Shown here piece by piece: positions 32,501-44,418 of a stretch of 64,000 bases of DNA. Source of the stretch: Zelopaecilomyces penicillatus (Eukaryota > Ascomycota > Sordariomycetes > Hypocreales > Pseudodiploosporaceae). The first letter of the stretch is position 1, and each line of letters begins with the position of its first letter. The stretch covers positions 4,526,001-4,590,000 of the forward strand of contig VCCP01000004.1 in assembly GCA_005765155.1 (NCBI GenBank). Direction: 5' to 3'. A program made the position numbers and the translations under genes. The notes beneath the pieces were generated by a model that saw only the letters and a program-made list of their open reading frames with translations, made no database searches and was not told where the DNA came from.

Positions 32501-34704
32501 GGTTTCGTTACAGTCGATGGAGATACGGCACCTAGTCAGCATGAAGTCAAAATTGAAGTTCGAGCGGTGCATCTCACTCATCGAGAGCTCGCCCATATGA
32601 ATGAGCTTGTTCCGGGAAAGTCTATCGGCAAGGATGGTGCCGGTGTAGTAACGGCTGTTGGTTCCTCGGTCAGCAAATTTCAAGTCGGCGATTCTGTTAT
32701 GTTCATCGGCAATGTCAACGAGTCTCGTGGAACTTTCGGAACGTCATTGACTTTGGGTGAGCATGCGTTGGCAAAGATTCCAATAGGGATGTCATTCTCC
32801 GGGGCGGCAACAATTCCATTCACATTATGCACTGCCTACCATGCTTTGTTAAACATTGCGAATTTGAAGCCATGGCTCTTGTCACTAACAGCAAAGATAA
32901 GCAGTTTCTCGTGGGGCAGTCTGATCTTCAATTGAGCCATGTTCTATGTATCGAAGAAGATGATTGCGGTTTCATTCCCGACAGAATTCTCTCCCTGACA
33001 GCAGGAAAGGGAGCGGATGTATCACTGTGTTCAGGCTCATTCCAGTCTCAATATGGTCACAGCTCCCGCTGGACATCACAATTCGGCCATGTTATCTACG
33101 TACAGCAGACACAAAGCAGCAGCTCCTCTCAAGACAGGTTGGCTCCTGACTCGGCGAGCAACATCACCTACTCATATGTAAACATGGACGATCTTCAGAA
33201 ACACAGGCCGGGCCACCTAATTGAAACTTTCGAGGCGGTGTCACGAATGATAGCTGAAGGTGGTGTTCTACCTTTCCAACCAATCCAGGCAATGCCCTTT
33301 TCTCAAGTCCGGGCGGCTGCTGAAAAAGCTCGGAAAGGGGAGGATCTTGAGCGGGCTGTATTTCTGCCCGAAGCCAATGATATCATCCCTGTGAGTCAAG
33401 ACTTGACAAGTATTTAAGGCTTATTCAATCTGCTAATGCTAATACTTCTTAGGTATGTCACAGTCCAATCGGCAGCTTGCGCTTTGAGAAAGATGCGACC
33501 TATCTTCTCCTCGGCGGCCTCGGCGGTATTGGGCGAAGTATTGCCCAGTGGATGTTCTCTAGAGGAGCAAGACATTTCATTCTATTATCTAGATCGGGAC
33601 TTCATAGTGATTCTGCGAAGCGGGTATACGATGAACTTACCGCGGGAGGTTGTGTGATAGAAGCCAGGGGGTGTGATATCAGTGACCGCGATATGGTGCG
33701 ACAATTGCTCGAGGATTGTAATGAGCGCATGCCCCCGATCAAAGGCTGTGTACAGACAACCATGGTTCTCAAGGTACATAACCCAATGAGTACATCAAAA
33801 CCAATCATTGACACTAATTCGTTCTTCCATCATCTAGGACTCCATGTTCACCAACATGAGCTACGAGCAATTCAACGCCGCCATCCGCCCAAAAGTCCAA
33901 GGCTCCCTCAACGTCGCCCAACTACTACTACCACTCACCCAAAATCTCGACTTCTTCGTCATGCTCTCATCCTCTGCCGCTGTTATCGGAAACCGAGGCC
34001 AGGCGAACTACTCAGCCGCCAACGCGTTCATGGACTCGTTTGCCAAATCTCTGCGTCAGCAGGGCGTCCCTGCTACGACCATCAGTCTTGGGAGTATATT
34101 ATCTGTAAGATGGCTTGCAGAAAACTCGATCCCTGTCGCTCTTTCATATGATACTATTGATGAGGATAGATTGCTGGCCATATTGGAGTATCATATGGAT
34201 CCGCGCTGGTTTATGGCAGCAGTAGCAGCAGTATCAGCTGAGGATCATTGCCATACAGTCGCTGGGTTGCGATCGTCTCTTAGTTTCGAGCGAGAATCAG
34301 TGCCACTGCCGGACTTTATGTCATACCCGCTGTTTAGTCAGTTTCTGAAGACTGCGGCAACTACAAAATCAGGAGGGAGAGTCGAGAACGTCATCGACGG
34401 GGCATCTCTAACAAGCTCATTGAAGTCAGCCACATCACTGGACAAAGCAGCTTCGCTAATTACAAGAGCAACAATTGCCAAAGTTTCGCGTACGATGTTA
34501 ATCGCAGTAGAGGATCTCGATCCAACGAGATCCATGGCGTCCTACGGAGTTGATTCCCTCGTCGCAGTGGATCTAAGATCTTGGTTTAACAGACATGTGG
34601 GAGCCAGCTTCACAACGGATGAGATATTGGGCGAGTTATCAATGGCAGACTTGGCACATGCGGCTGCCAAGTCTAGCAGTCTTTTGCCTGAGGGGATTTC
34701 CTAA
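26512..34704 (+). CDS. Type I iterative polyketide synthase (KS-AT-DH-MT-ER-KR-ACP) with eroded DH and ER
   Basis: Exons by my model: 26512..26854, 26923..27191, 27243..28422, 28497..29629, 29692..31377, 31470..31531, 31594..33390 (with a frame break near 32870), 33453..33773 and 33838..34704. Phases agree at every junction except inside the ER. About 2,500 residues. KS: Cys183 in DSACSSGL, EAHGTGTPVGDP and KSVIGHLEGGAG are intact. AT: GHSSGE is intact. DH: the catalytic His position is Asn (WLAMN, codon 29624) and HPxxLDxxxQ is HPCLFESILH, so Asp is Glu. MT: LEIGAGTGSA is intact. ER: both flanks are present, but the nucleotide-binding segment (normally GGVGQAA) is missing and the frame changes there. 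KR: GGLGGIG and NYSAANAF are intact. ACP: Ser in GVDSLVAVDL is intact. There is no release domain. If read through, it would be a KS-AT-MT-KR-ACP enzyme making beta-hydroxy, methylated chains; otherwise it is a young pseudogene. Confidence 0.85.
32855..32885 (+). other. ER-domain deletion/frame break in the PKS
   Basis: Left of this point the ER reads normally up to CTAYHALLNIANLK. Right of it, in a different frame, the ER resumes at about ALVTNSKDKQFL. Family ERs have some 25-27 residues between these points, including the GGVGQAA loop that binds NADPH. They are absent from the DNA, so a missed exon inside the gene cannot supply them. The nearest GT-AG pair that restores the frame would be 32757..32869 (113 nt, GTGAGC to TTGAAG), but it would remove conserved ER sequence. 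Confidence 0.75.
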
Positions 34705-34966
34705 AGGATGTTACGAGAACCACACCCAAGTTAAAGTCACAAAAAGGCCCGGTTGAAGATAAACATGAACAGCATATTTCTATAGCTACCCATAATTCCA
34801 AGCCAACCAATGCAAATGTTCGCCTTTGATGATCTTTCCCTATCAATCTGTATCCACATGCTATCAAATGATGCAAATCTCCAAAACCCCATATCATAAA
34901 AAATAGAGACAAGTATGTCAACGCCAGACTCAGGTCAGGAAATGCACATCCACCCCTCTTAATCCC

Positions 34967-36659
34967 TTACATCACCAACTTGGGTCCGTGGTACTTGGTC
35001 TTCTGTGCGTACGCATCCACCTGGGCGGTGCTTTCGGTTCGCTTGGGGAAGCCGTCAAAGGAGAGGGCATATGTGGCAACAGAATGGGCAATGAGCTATA
35101 AAAAAAAAAAAACGTTAGTCCAATCCATGCTTACTTGGAGAAATGCCATATAACTTGTGCTTACCTTGGTATTGGTCTCCCAGATGGTGAGGTTCACGTT
35201 GCTCAGGTCATCACAAAGCTGATGATAGCAGGGATCAAACCAATCTCCCGCCTTACCACCAAACATCTTAGCCTCGTGCTTCGTCTTGATGCCCTCAGCA
35301 CCTGTTGCAATACCTCCAGCCGGAATACCATTTCGGATAAACCCATCGTAATCGGAGCGACCATCAAAGGGGACAAAGGTGTAGTTGAGCCCTTGCTCCG
35401 TGTACCAATCAACATAGAGATCCCTGAGCTCCTGCGACCCAGCCGGATTGACATCATTTGTCGCATTGTAGATCTGGAGCGCAAAGTTGGGCGATGCCAT
35501 CATGTCGTAATCCATAAACAATCTGATCTTCTTATTCTCTTCCTCCGAGAGGTTGTTGGCGTAGTGGTCGGATCCAAGTAGGCCCTCCTCCTCGGCGGCC
35601 CACCAGGCAAGGCGCACGCAATTGTTGACCTTGAATTTGGTGAGCTGCACAGCGACCTCGAGAACAGAAATACTACCGGAGCCGTCGTCGTTAATGCCAG
35701 GGCCTTCAGTAACGCTATCGCTGTGACCACCCAGCATGACGCAGTTGTCCGGGTCACCCTCTACCGTCTGGGCAATAATGTTCGTCGTCTTAATAGTCTT
35801 CAACTCGGCATCGATGTAGGCAATCGCATCGACAGCCTTTCCATGCTTGAGCTTATCAATATACTTTTGAGCATCCTCCCGCGAGAGGCCGAAGGTCGCA
35901 ACATGGTCTGGCAACGGTGTCCCGAGAGTACCGCTCAGCTCACCGCGCTCGCTGTTGTAAATCACGGCAGCAACAGCTCCAGCCTTTCCTGCGGCCTCGG
36001 ACTTTGCGCCAAAGGAGCAAGTACCTCGAGGGATGAACGCAATGTTGCCGTCCACTTCCTTCGGGTAATCGGACGCCTGGCAACCATTGTTGCTGACGAG
36101 AACCAGGTCGCCATAGACTGGCTGCTTCTTGTGTGTGGGGGGCGTTAGCGCCATGGTCCTCGCCGACTCGGGCACATCTGATCCTATAACAAGACGGGAT
36201 TCGAAGACATTGCCAGACACGACAGGGAAGTTCTGCGTGGAGAGGTTGTAATAAGTGCCGTATTCCTGGAGCGTCTTGACGATGTATTCCAGAGTGGCCA
36301 TATGACCTGCAAATACACAATCATTAGAGATGCACCTTCTTTGAAGAGTAGAAGTTAGAGTTGTTCTTACCGTGACTCCCGATGACTCTGGTCGGGTGGT
36401 TGAACTGATCCTCAGACATCTTCGCAATCGCATACAGCTTCTCAGCGCGCTTCATCAAGGCATCTGGCTTGATCAAGTCCTGGAGAGCCTTGGTATCAAT
36501 CAGAGGTCGAGATCCGCCAGCAGCTCCATCGTCCGACGACGATCCGGAAAGCGGCAGCTCAACGATTGACCCGAGAGGCCTCTGCGACTGATCGGCGGCT
36601 ACTCCAATGCTGCTCAGGGCCAGAGCGGCCACAAGGGCCAGACGACTCGTAGTGAGCAT
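34967..36659 (-). CDS. Secreted M28 aminopeptidase with PA domain (Lap2-like)
   Basis: Exon 1 is 36659..36371, exon 2 is 36306..35165 and exon 3 is 35095..34967. The introns of 64 nt (GTAAGA-TTGCAG) and 69 nt (GTAAGC-TTATAG) join in phases 1 and 0 to give 519 residues. The second intron has a run of 12 T directly before its acceptor. A signal peptide is evident (MLTTSRLALVAALALSSIGVAA). A protease-associated domain lies near 150-270. The M28 peptidase domain shows the two-zinc ligand set: GGHSDSV, GINDDGSG, AAEEEGLLGS, FMDYDM, and a C-terminal His in CYHQLCDD. The family removes hydrophobic N-terminal residues from peptides; relatives are leucine aminopeptidase 2 and yeast aminopeptidase Y. 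It should be secreted or vacuolar. It lies 262 bp past the PKS stop in convergent orientation and is probably unrelated to that locus. Confidence 0.9.
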
Positions 36660-37543
36660 TTGGATGAGGATATTCTAGGCGCAATAGAGTGGTGAATGGA
36701 TGCGGAATGAAGCTACGGAAGAAAGCAAGCTGGGAGCTCTCGAGAAGAAGGAGAAGAAGGGGAGAAGAAGGAAGAGGAGGCTGTGGTGAACCAAGCTCAG
36801 CCGGCAAAGGAGCTTAGCACGTCATGTGTCACACGCACGAGCATCTCGTGCTATTACTGAGTACCTACAGGCTACAGGCTGTAGGCACGAAGGGTCCAAG
36901 CTGGGGTTGGCTGTGGGTCTCAGCTACAGATTGTCCGGGTCTCGCAGAGACACTCAGATGACCAATGAAGTAGCGCCGGTACCGGCATTGCTGTGGGAAG
37001 TTCCGATAGCCAGCCTACCCTATATTGAAATGTTAGAATAGAGAAAATCATTGATAAGGCTCATTTAGTTACGCAAACTGTCTAAGAAAGTGTAAAGAAT
37101 ATCGATCTCGCTAGAGATACCACTATCTCAATGGTCAACTTGTAACAAGAAGGTGTTTTCCTACATACATTTGGGTAGTGCAAGCACAATTTCACCACGC
37201 ATGACTTCCTTGTATCATTTCGTGCCATCATGAAAATAAGTCCAATTACCACCTGGACAATACGCTTCAAACATATCAAATTATCAGATATTACGCAGCT
37301 CTTTCACTAAGAATAATATAGGTGGAAAAAGACCGTTGAATATGTACCACAGGTATGTATGGTATGTATTATGGGTCACACGACATGAGTGCCGCGTACC
37401 ACCCGAGATATTCATATAAAATGGACAGCAAAAGGCTTGATGTATATATATGTACAATAAAATAAGGCTGACATCATTAACAGGCCATCTCTCATTAAAA
37501 TCTCCATTTCCTATTTCTACTACTACACAACTGGCAACCAGGC
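36660..37543. other. Intergenic, nothing recognised
   Basis: This is the promoter and leader of the aminopeptidase gene (GAAGAA-rich on the plus strand near 36730-36780) and the 3' flank of the PI-PLC-like gene. The segment around 37030-37540 is AT-rich. I see no gene. Confidence 0.6.
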
Positions 37544-39086
37544 TTAGAACTGGCTTGCGTCACAGTTCTGAGGCCCGTTGACCGGGTTGCAGCGTCCAGA
37601 CTTGCCCTGCATAGTGACGGCGTAGTCGCAGCCATAGCGAGCGCTCATACCCCAAGCAGGGAAATCAGATGAGACGACCTGGGCGCCAGATCGTAGTGCG
37701 GCATCGCGCATCGAGGTATCGCACTTCTTCTTAATGACGGTCTCGAGAGGGATGTCGGCACGGGTGCGGACCCAGTAACCGGCCTTGACGGCGGCTTGGA
37801 TATCGGCGACGTTGGCTTCAGTCGTGGGGTCGTTTTTCTAAAGGGGGAAAACCAAGTCAGCAAGGGTTCTTTTGTTGTGGTTTGCCGTTGTTTCATCCAA
37901 TGAATGATGGAACAAGCTTGGGAGGGAAAGGGAGAAAGGGAAGCTACCTTTTGGAACGCGCAGTCAGCAGATCCTTGTGGCGCATTGGTAAAAGAGATGC
38001 GGCCCTCAAGGTTGGGACGGTTCTTAGTGTACGCAGTTCGGATGTCACCTCCGTTATCCATGAGGAAGAAAACGCGGCCTCTAGCGCTATCGAGATCGGG
38101 CCAGCCACGCTGCAGGATCGACTGCTCCAGAGTCAAACCCTCCTGACGGATGTTATCCGGGGTGATGATCTGCTCCGGGGGGAATACGGAGCGGATCTCG
38201 GCATCGACGTTGTCGAGGAGACCCTCGTTCCACTTGATGACTTTAGCACCAACAATGGCGGCAAGGTCCTGGGCCGTCGAGTACTCGAGGAGGATGGGGA
38301 TAGGGATGCTGTTGGGGTTGGCATCGAGCCACTTCTTGACGACTTGCAGGCAGGTGACGAGAGTGTTGCAGGTTGAATGGTAGTCGACATCAGGGATGTG
38401 CATGACCTGAATGGAGGTGTTAGCATTGAGGGTTGCTGAACCTTTCCTCCTTTTGACAGTCTCCTACCTTTGTGCCCTTGGCCTTGAACTCGGGGGTATC
38501 TAGCTTCCCCAGACCAGCAATCTTGCGAATAAACGGCTCTTTATAATTGCCGCCATTGGGATCAGCCATCAAGTCGAGTCTACACCACACCACTAGTCAG
38601 CCTTGTGTACCTTGCAAAATCATCATTTTCACACCATAGAAGGGGGACGAAACGTACTCAATACTCCGAACCTTTTGGCTCTCAAACTGCACATCCAGCG
38701 CCGCATGCGAATACTGCAGATCAATACTGCTAGGCACAATCCCCTGCAAGTCGCGCTCCTTCTTAGGGGCCTCGACATGGTAGCTGTTATGCGAGCCCAC
38801 GACCTGGACCTGGTTCATGCGTAGCGCGCCATTGGTGAAAGCGAGGCTCTTGACCTGACGTGCTGTGGGGACGGCATCGACGACGACAACGGCGACAGGC
38901 GCGATAGCTAATGGATTGAGTAAGTAAAAGATGATGATGATAAAGGGAAAGAGGTGAGGTTTTGGTAGTGGTGTAGCGGGTTTGAACATACCGGCCAAGA
39001 TACTGATTGCGCGCTGATTGGTTACATGTTAGCGTCCTGTCTTGTCTACAGTTGAAGTTGTAAACTGAGAAACCTCGACTTACCAT
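37544..39086 (-). CDS. Secreted PI-PLC-like phosphodiesterase, six exons
   Basis: Exons: 39086..39084 (ATG only), 39013..38992 (22 nt), 38907..38658, 38579..38468, 38406..37948 and 37837..37544, giving 379 residues. All junctions are GT-AG and in phase. The first three exons together build a signal peptide (MRAISILAAIAPVAVVVVDA), which no single exon shows; this is why I chose this start. The mature protein has the TIM-barrel phosphodiesterase features of the fungal/bacterial 'Ca2+-dependent phosphoinositide-specific PLC' group: a catalytic-type His in QVVGSHNSYH, ELDLMADPNGG after the fourth exon junction, HIPDVDYHSTC, and VFFLMDNGGDIR. Cys residues cluster in the last 40 residues. It probably acts outside the cell on phospholipid or a related phosphodiester. 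Substrate and calcium dependence are family inference. Confidence 0.82.
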
Positions 39087-41315
39087 GATGAATTCAAGTT
39101 GCAAGTTACAACCCACAACAGAATACAACACCGAAAAGGCTTCAATAGATAAGTAGTGTTTATCAAAGCTTGCTTAAACCACACACAAAAAAGACGGGAA
39201 GGATCAAAAGGCAGGGAGGACCGGAGACGCAGAGATCAAGGGCAAGTCGATGCAAGGAGCGCGGAATCTGGGGATACTATATACTATTACCACCACAACT
39301 ATCCAGTAATTATCCAGCTAATTCATTTATCCATCCATCGTGTCTCATGCACTTTTGCTTCCCCCCCTGGCTGCCCTTTGTTGTGCGCATAAATAATCCA
39401 GGCACCTAGGTAGATTCAAGTCATGCCACCAATGATGGGGGGTCTTGCGAGCATACCTGGTTGCTACTCTACCTTACTCTAGTTAATAACTCCAGACAGC
39501 CCCATGCCCGGGATGCAACCCCCGAACCAGAGCCCAGCGTCCAGTCGACATGCATGATCGACTAATTACATGCTCTTTCTCTTCTCTCTCTCTTCAGCTA
39601 GTTAGCCAGTCTGTCCCATCCGCCTACCAGATACGTCCAAGCTCTAGCGCTTTCGTGCCGCATTCTGCAGTATTCGCCGCCACGGGTCGATTAATGTACC
39701 CATGTCTGGAATTACAGTACACCTACCTACCTAGTGACAAGTACTTCTGCTAACCGCCTCGGCTCTTTATTTACACACACAAATCCCCCATGTCTGCTGG
39801 CCGCCCTTCTTTAGCACGTGTTACGATCATTCAAACCACACCAGCCCAACACCAAGAAAAAACCACTAGTTAACCCCCCCATCAGCAAATCAATCTCGCG
39901 ATAATACCACCTTATATGTGCTAACTAAAATGTGAAAGTGGCGCACGTGTGGGAATGCCGTCTTTGTCGAATTGGTTGGTCCAATGGCATCGCCGGCCCC
40001 TGGCATGAACGGCGCGCCCCGTGGACTTTAAACCTGTTTAGCCTGGCTCTCCCCCCTCCAATCTCTAATCATTCTGCAGCATCACTAACCATGATTGGCT
40101 GCACCGACTCAGCGCCACTGACAGTCTTTCCATTTCTCTGGGGCGGCGCTGCTGGGGAAAATCTCCCCCAGATTCATGCGGCAGCCAATGTTGGGGCTTT
40201 CATGCAGATCCCGCACAATGGGGCTGAGGCAGGAAAGAATAATCGCCTAGACGGCAACTAGATAAAATGTGTCAGGCAAGGTCTGATTTGTCTGGTCTCT
40301 CGAGTTCCACTCAAAGGAAAAAACACCGTCTCCTTCCAATACGGAGTCCCGGCTGCATGACAAGTCGTTACAAGTGCAGTACCTCCGTCGGCTCTCCGGC
40401 CCGCCTACATTTACCCCAGCTTGCCAAGATCACATCTTTGTCCTTTCAACACACCCTGTTGCGAATACGATTCCCCAGTCTTGCATGGTACATACATATG
40501 TACTATATAAAAGTCCTTCAACAGTGGCTGATTGCTTTTCTGCCTGCGCCATTCATCCATGGTACTGCTAGTATTAGTAACTAAAAAAAAAATGCCAAGT
40601 GATGCAATGTCAACGTAATAACTCGACTCGCTAAGGTAGTTCATCTGGTCCTTTTGCAGCTGGTACTAGGCTTGTACCTAAATGAGGCAGCATCTCAACT
40701 GCCTTCATGTCATGCGTCAAGAATGTAACCATAATAGAAAAAAGCAAAGAGAAAAGAGAACGAATCCCAAAACGTAGGAAATAATTGAGGGTTGCAAGAG
40801 GTTATTATTACATGGCCATCACAAGTGCGCGCACGTGCTCCTAGCAAATGACGTTGTGTTCATCCCATCAAGCCATATGTATATATGCATGCAGAAAAGT
40901 CTTGACCCGTGGGCATTCAAGCCGGAGCAAGCTCCATATCGAGACTTTAGTCTGCTGACTAGATAATGGCAACAGAAAGAACGAGTTTATAACAGAACTC
41001 GCCAAACCAGGTACCAACTCTATTCGGCCCAAAAAAAAGTGGTTACAGTATCTGACTGCAGATATTACACAGCCCACCAAGGCCTCACTGGTTGTGCTTC
41101 AAACACTAGTCCACAGCAACCTACCCTAGTAATCAGAGAAGGGGTCAGCATTTACCCATGTCCTACAAGAATAATGCACAATTATTGTAATAGTATGATG
41201 AATCATTATAATATATGCTTCTGAATTCTTACATTTACAGAGGGGTTCGCTAAGTTCAAATGTATGTAATAACATCTTGCCGTCAAGCAAGACGTTGGGC
41301 GGTCTGTGAGCACCC
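39087..41315. other. Intergenic (2.2 kb), nothing recognised
   Basis: This holds the promoter side of the PI-PLC-like gene and the 3' flank of SET9. CT-rich segments lie near 39570-39600 and several CACGTG/CACGTGT elements near 39820-39950. No reading frame resembles a known protein. With no gene starting rightward here, part of the region could hold an unannotated non-coding transcript. Confidence 0.5.
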
Positions 41316-43491
41316 TCACAAATCTGCAAGTTTGCTACTTACTCTTCGCTTCCGCCCACTCCTCCTCACGAGCTCCTGCTCATCATCATCATCATTGTCA
41401 TTGCTTACGACAATCACATCTAGTATTTTCGAAGCTCGCCTTGAATATTTTCTCTTCGTCCTTGCACCACGCTCCGGCTCAGCATCAACTGTGTCTTCGC
41501 TCGAGGCTCGGGTGTTCCCAACCGTCTTGCGTCCTCTCGCCTTGCGCTCGTCGTACGTGTCCAAGAATCGATGTATCGTCCTGTGGTCAAGAACTCTCTG
41601 CTCTTTATCTGAGGGTCCCGCCCTGTCAGTTTTCGGCCACATGTAGCCATACAGCTTTGAGTGTCGCTCGCATCTGGGACATGATGCCTTTGTAAAGTAT
41701 GCGTTTTGCTGAACAAAGTAGTTGTTGCAGGTCGAACACTGAACCCAGGCCATGTCTGGTTGAGAGAGTAGGAGAGGTGTGAGTACGTAGTCGCCCGGTA
41801 TGCGGAGGCGTGCTGGGGGCGTCGTCTGTTTGATAAAAACACGTCGCTGATATTTTCGTCGCTTAGGGGCATCATCTACTATCGGAGTCGTCTCAGTTTC
41901 ATCGACGGCTTCGATGCTGATGGCGATGGTTGGTGTTGATTCTGCTGCAGGCTCTAATTTTAACCGAGACTGCTCTTCGGCCGCACTTGGTGCGTTGAGA
42001 ATTGCAGATATGGACATTGTCGTCAAAGCTAGGCGCTGCTTGGCCTCAGCCGATGACAAGGCAAGCGAGTCTGACTTGTATGGCGGCGGGGATTGTGCCT
42101 CGTCTGCGCTCTGAGGCGAAAATGGTGCTACGTTGACGATGTTATTTGATGAGGAACGCCCACCATGAGATGCACCCATCGAGTTCTTTAGAGGGGTCTG
42201 CAAAGCTGGCTCTGGACTCTCCTTCTCCGGTGATGTAACATCTGTCTCGTGCATGTCTTCGTTGCTTGACGAGGCACTCATCACACTAGATGAACTGTCT
42301 CTGCTGGTGAGTGCGATGGCTGCAGCTGAGGAATGCGACTCTTCAGACTCTTGCGTAAGCTTGAGCCTCTTTGCGGGAGTAACCGGGGGAGTAGCCATGC
42401 CATCGGCGGCTCGCTTCCGGCCTCGGGGTGTTGCTTCTGGAGTCGGCGACCCTCGGGCATCCAGGCCCAGCTTGGTTGCCTTTAGTTTTGATTTGTAGAT
42501 ACGAGGTCTCATAACCGGATTCGCTGACGATGTGCGTGAAGAGCTGCCAATACTGTCATCCCGCCGCCTTCTTCGCAGAGAGTAGCTGTCCCGTCGATTT
42601 TCCTCGTCGTCAGCACTGGTAGCCTTTGAGATGACTGCACCCTCCTCAGGCTCCCATCCGTTCTTTAGCCCATCCTCACAGCTTTGGCAGAGGCACTCGC
42701 AGTTATCATCGCCGAAATAGTTGTCCCCGTATGTCACTGTGATTTCTTCACCGACATCAATCGCCCTTGTTGCCACAATCTCTATGCCAGCGTGACTAGT
42801 AGTCATCAGCTTGGCGTTCGCCTTGCAGTCGTGATTGGCAAACCGAGCTGGCCCCATGAAGAGACTGGTGCATTTGCTTCTTGAGCTAACCACGATGCTA
42901 AAGTCCTTTTTCCTGGCAGTCATCTCCTTCTCCTCTTCTGGTGTGATGTGAACCTGTATGCCAGAGAGATACTTGACGGTCTCATTTCGCTTGATATATC
43001 GCCGAGCTACAACGGAAGCCTCATGACTGACAATCGTGTAGCGGTTTGTGGAGCTCACTTCCCAGGGGCAGTCGGGAAGGTATATCCGCAAATATCGCCG
43101 TAGGTGCTGTTTAAAATCTTCCTTCTCCTTTTCCGTCTTCAAGTTGTTATGGAACCTCCGTAATCCATCCGTTGCTAACAGGTTTTTCTCTGCCGCCGCT
43201 GGGTCTTTGTTGCCAACAAGATCGTTCTGCAGGATCTTGGCGATATCTTCTTCTCGTATTCCTCGTGAAGGGTGGTAGGATGAGCGGTTCTTGGGGATTG
43301 TTGTCCAGTAACACGCCTAAATAAAGTTCAGTCAGTTTTGCTGCAGTGATGTGGGTCGCTGCTCCTCTGGTGAGGCCTGCGAAGGTACTCACATGATCCA
43401 CCAGGGCATCAGTCAAGATGTCATCGTATGCCGCCAATTGAGCCAAGGTCAAGGGCTGCTTCTTCGCAGCGGGCTTTTTGGAAGGAGGCAT
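41316..43491 (-). CDS. set9: Histone H4-K20 methyltransferase SET9
   Basis: Exon 1 is 43491..43393 and exon 2 is 43316..41316, with a 76-nt intron (GTGAGT-ATTTAG) in phase 0, giving 699 residues. Set9 (Kmt5/Suv4-20 type) methylates lysine 20 of histone H4, a mark used in DNA-damage checkpoint recruitment. The N-terminus (LTLAQLAAYDDILTDALVDH, then CYWTTIPKNRSSYHPSRGI) is characteristic of fungal Set9. The SET domain runs from about 115 to 230, with the signature FANHDCKANAKL and VTYGDNYFG, followed by a post-SET Cys cluster (CECLCQSC). The middle is a long disordered Ser/Pro-rich region. Near the C-terminus is a CxxC...CxxC zinc-like element (CSTCNNYF...CPRC). An in-frame ATG at 43515 adds eight residues; the start at 43491 (MPPSKKPAAKKQ) looks more natural. 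It is nuclear, with no operon-like relation to its neighbours. Confidence 0.92.
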
Positions 43492-44418
43492 TTTATGCGT
43501 AGTGGTAAGACGCAACCATGCGAGTCAAGGTAAAATCACACCGCAACCGTCACTGCCGTTGTTCTCTGTACAGGGTGACAAAAGAGTGGACGAAAGGGTA
43601 CAGCACACCCTCACACAGCACAACAGTAAACTGCCAAATACTGTTGATCTAGACACAAGCAAGTTGATTCACCGGTTCGCTGCTGGGCCGAAAGTCGAAA
43701 TCGAAGCAATTGAGTCGGTGTAGTGTCGTCGATTCAGCCCTTTCAGCTGCCAACGTCATCCCTCTTCAGGTCCACAATCAAAATCGTATAGCGATTCTTT
43801 GAAATGAAGGAGCGCACGTAAATCAATCTCCAAAAAAAGAATTGAAAAGCAAAGCACAGAAAAATGAGTGTGAATCCGGAGCTACCTGTGATGCAGCAGA
43901 CCGAACTTTAGGCACATGACATGCAGGTTGGTGGAGAGAGAGAGAGAGCGAGAGATTATTGAGGCGAGAGTGAGCGAGGCTTGAGAAGGAGTCGTGCTTG
44001 TACAGCCATCTTGGGGGCTGTAAGTTCAAACCAACCCAAATAAGCCCACTCACCCTTGTCAGATTGGCCGGGTGACGGCTGCGCCCTGAAAACGGCCGAG
44101 CACCAAGAAAGTGACGCAGCAGCCCCGGCCAAACAATGAGGGCGGGATCTGCCAACAATAGGGAGAGTTTTGGCACAGCCGAGTATTACCCGGGGTATCC
44201 TCTGCATTGCCCACCTAATATCGGATAGACAGGCTAAGCACGTGACGTCTAATTCGACCTCTCGAAAAGTCTCGGACAAGCTCAGGTGCTTGAGTGGGTG
44301 TAGCGCCGTGGAATTGTCCAAACGAACAGCAACGATATTCGATACTCTGGGCCGAACGACGGCGAGAGCGCCTTGCAGTACTTACCGAATCCAGAAATAT
44401 TAGAAAGGTGTCGCCAAA
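43492..44418. other. Divergent intergenic region, nothing recognised
   Basis: This is the promoter region between SET9 (leftward) and the mitochondrial ribosomal gene (rightward). A GA-repeat (GAGAGAGAGA) lies near 43934-43952. Frames on both strands are short and without resemblance. Confidence 0.6.

Noticed and set aside
32757..32869. 113-nt GT-AG intron that would repair the PKS ER frame
   Set aside because: It would remove sequence clearly conserved in ER domains (GEHALAKIPIGMSFSGAATI), so it is not an ancestral intron; kept only as a possible rescue splice.
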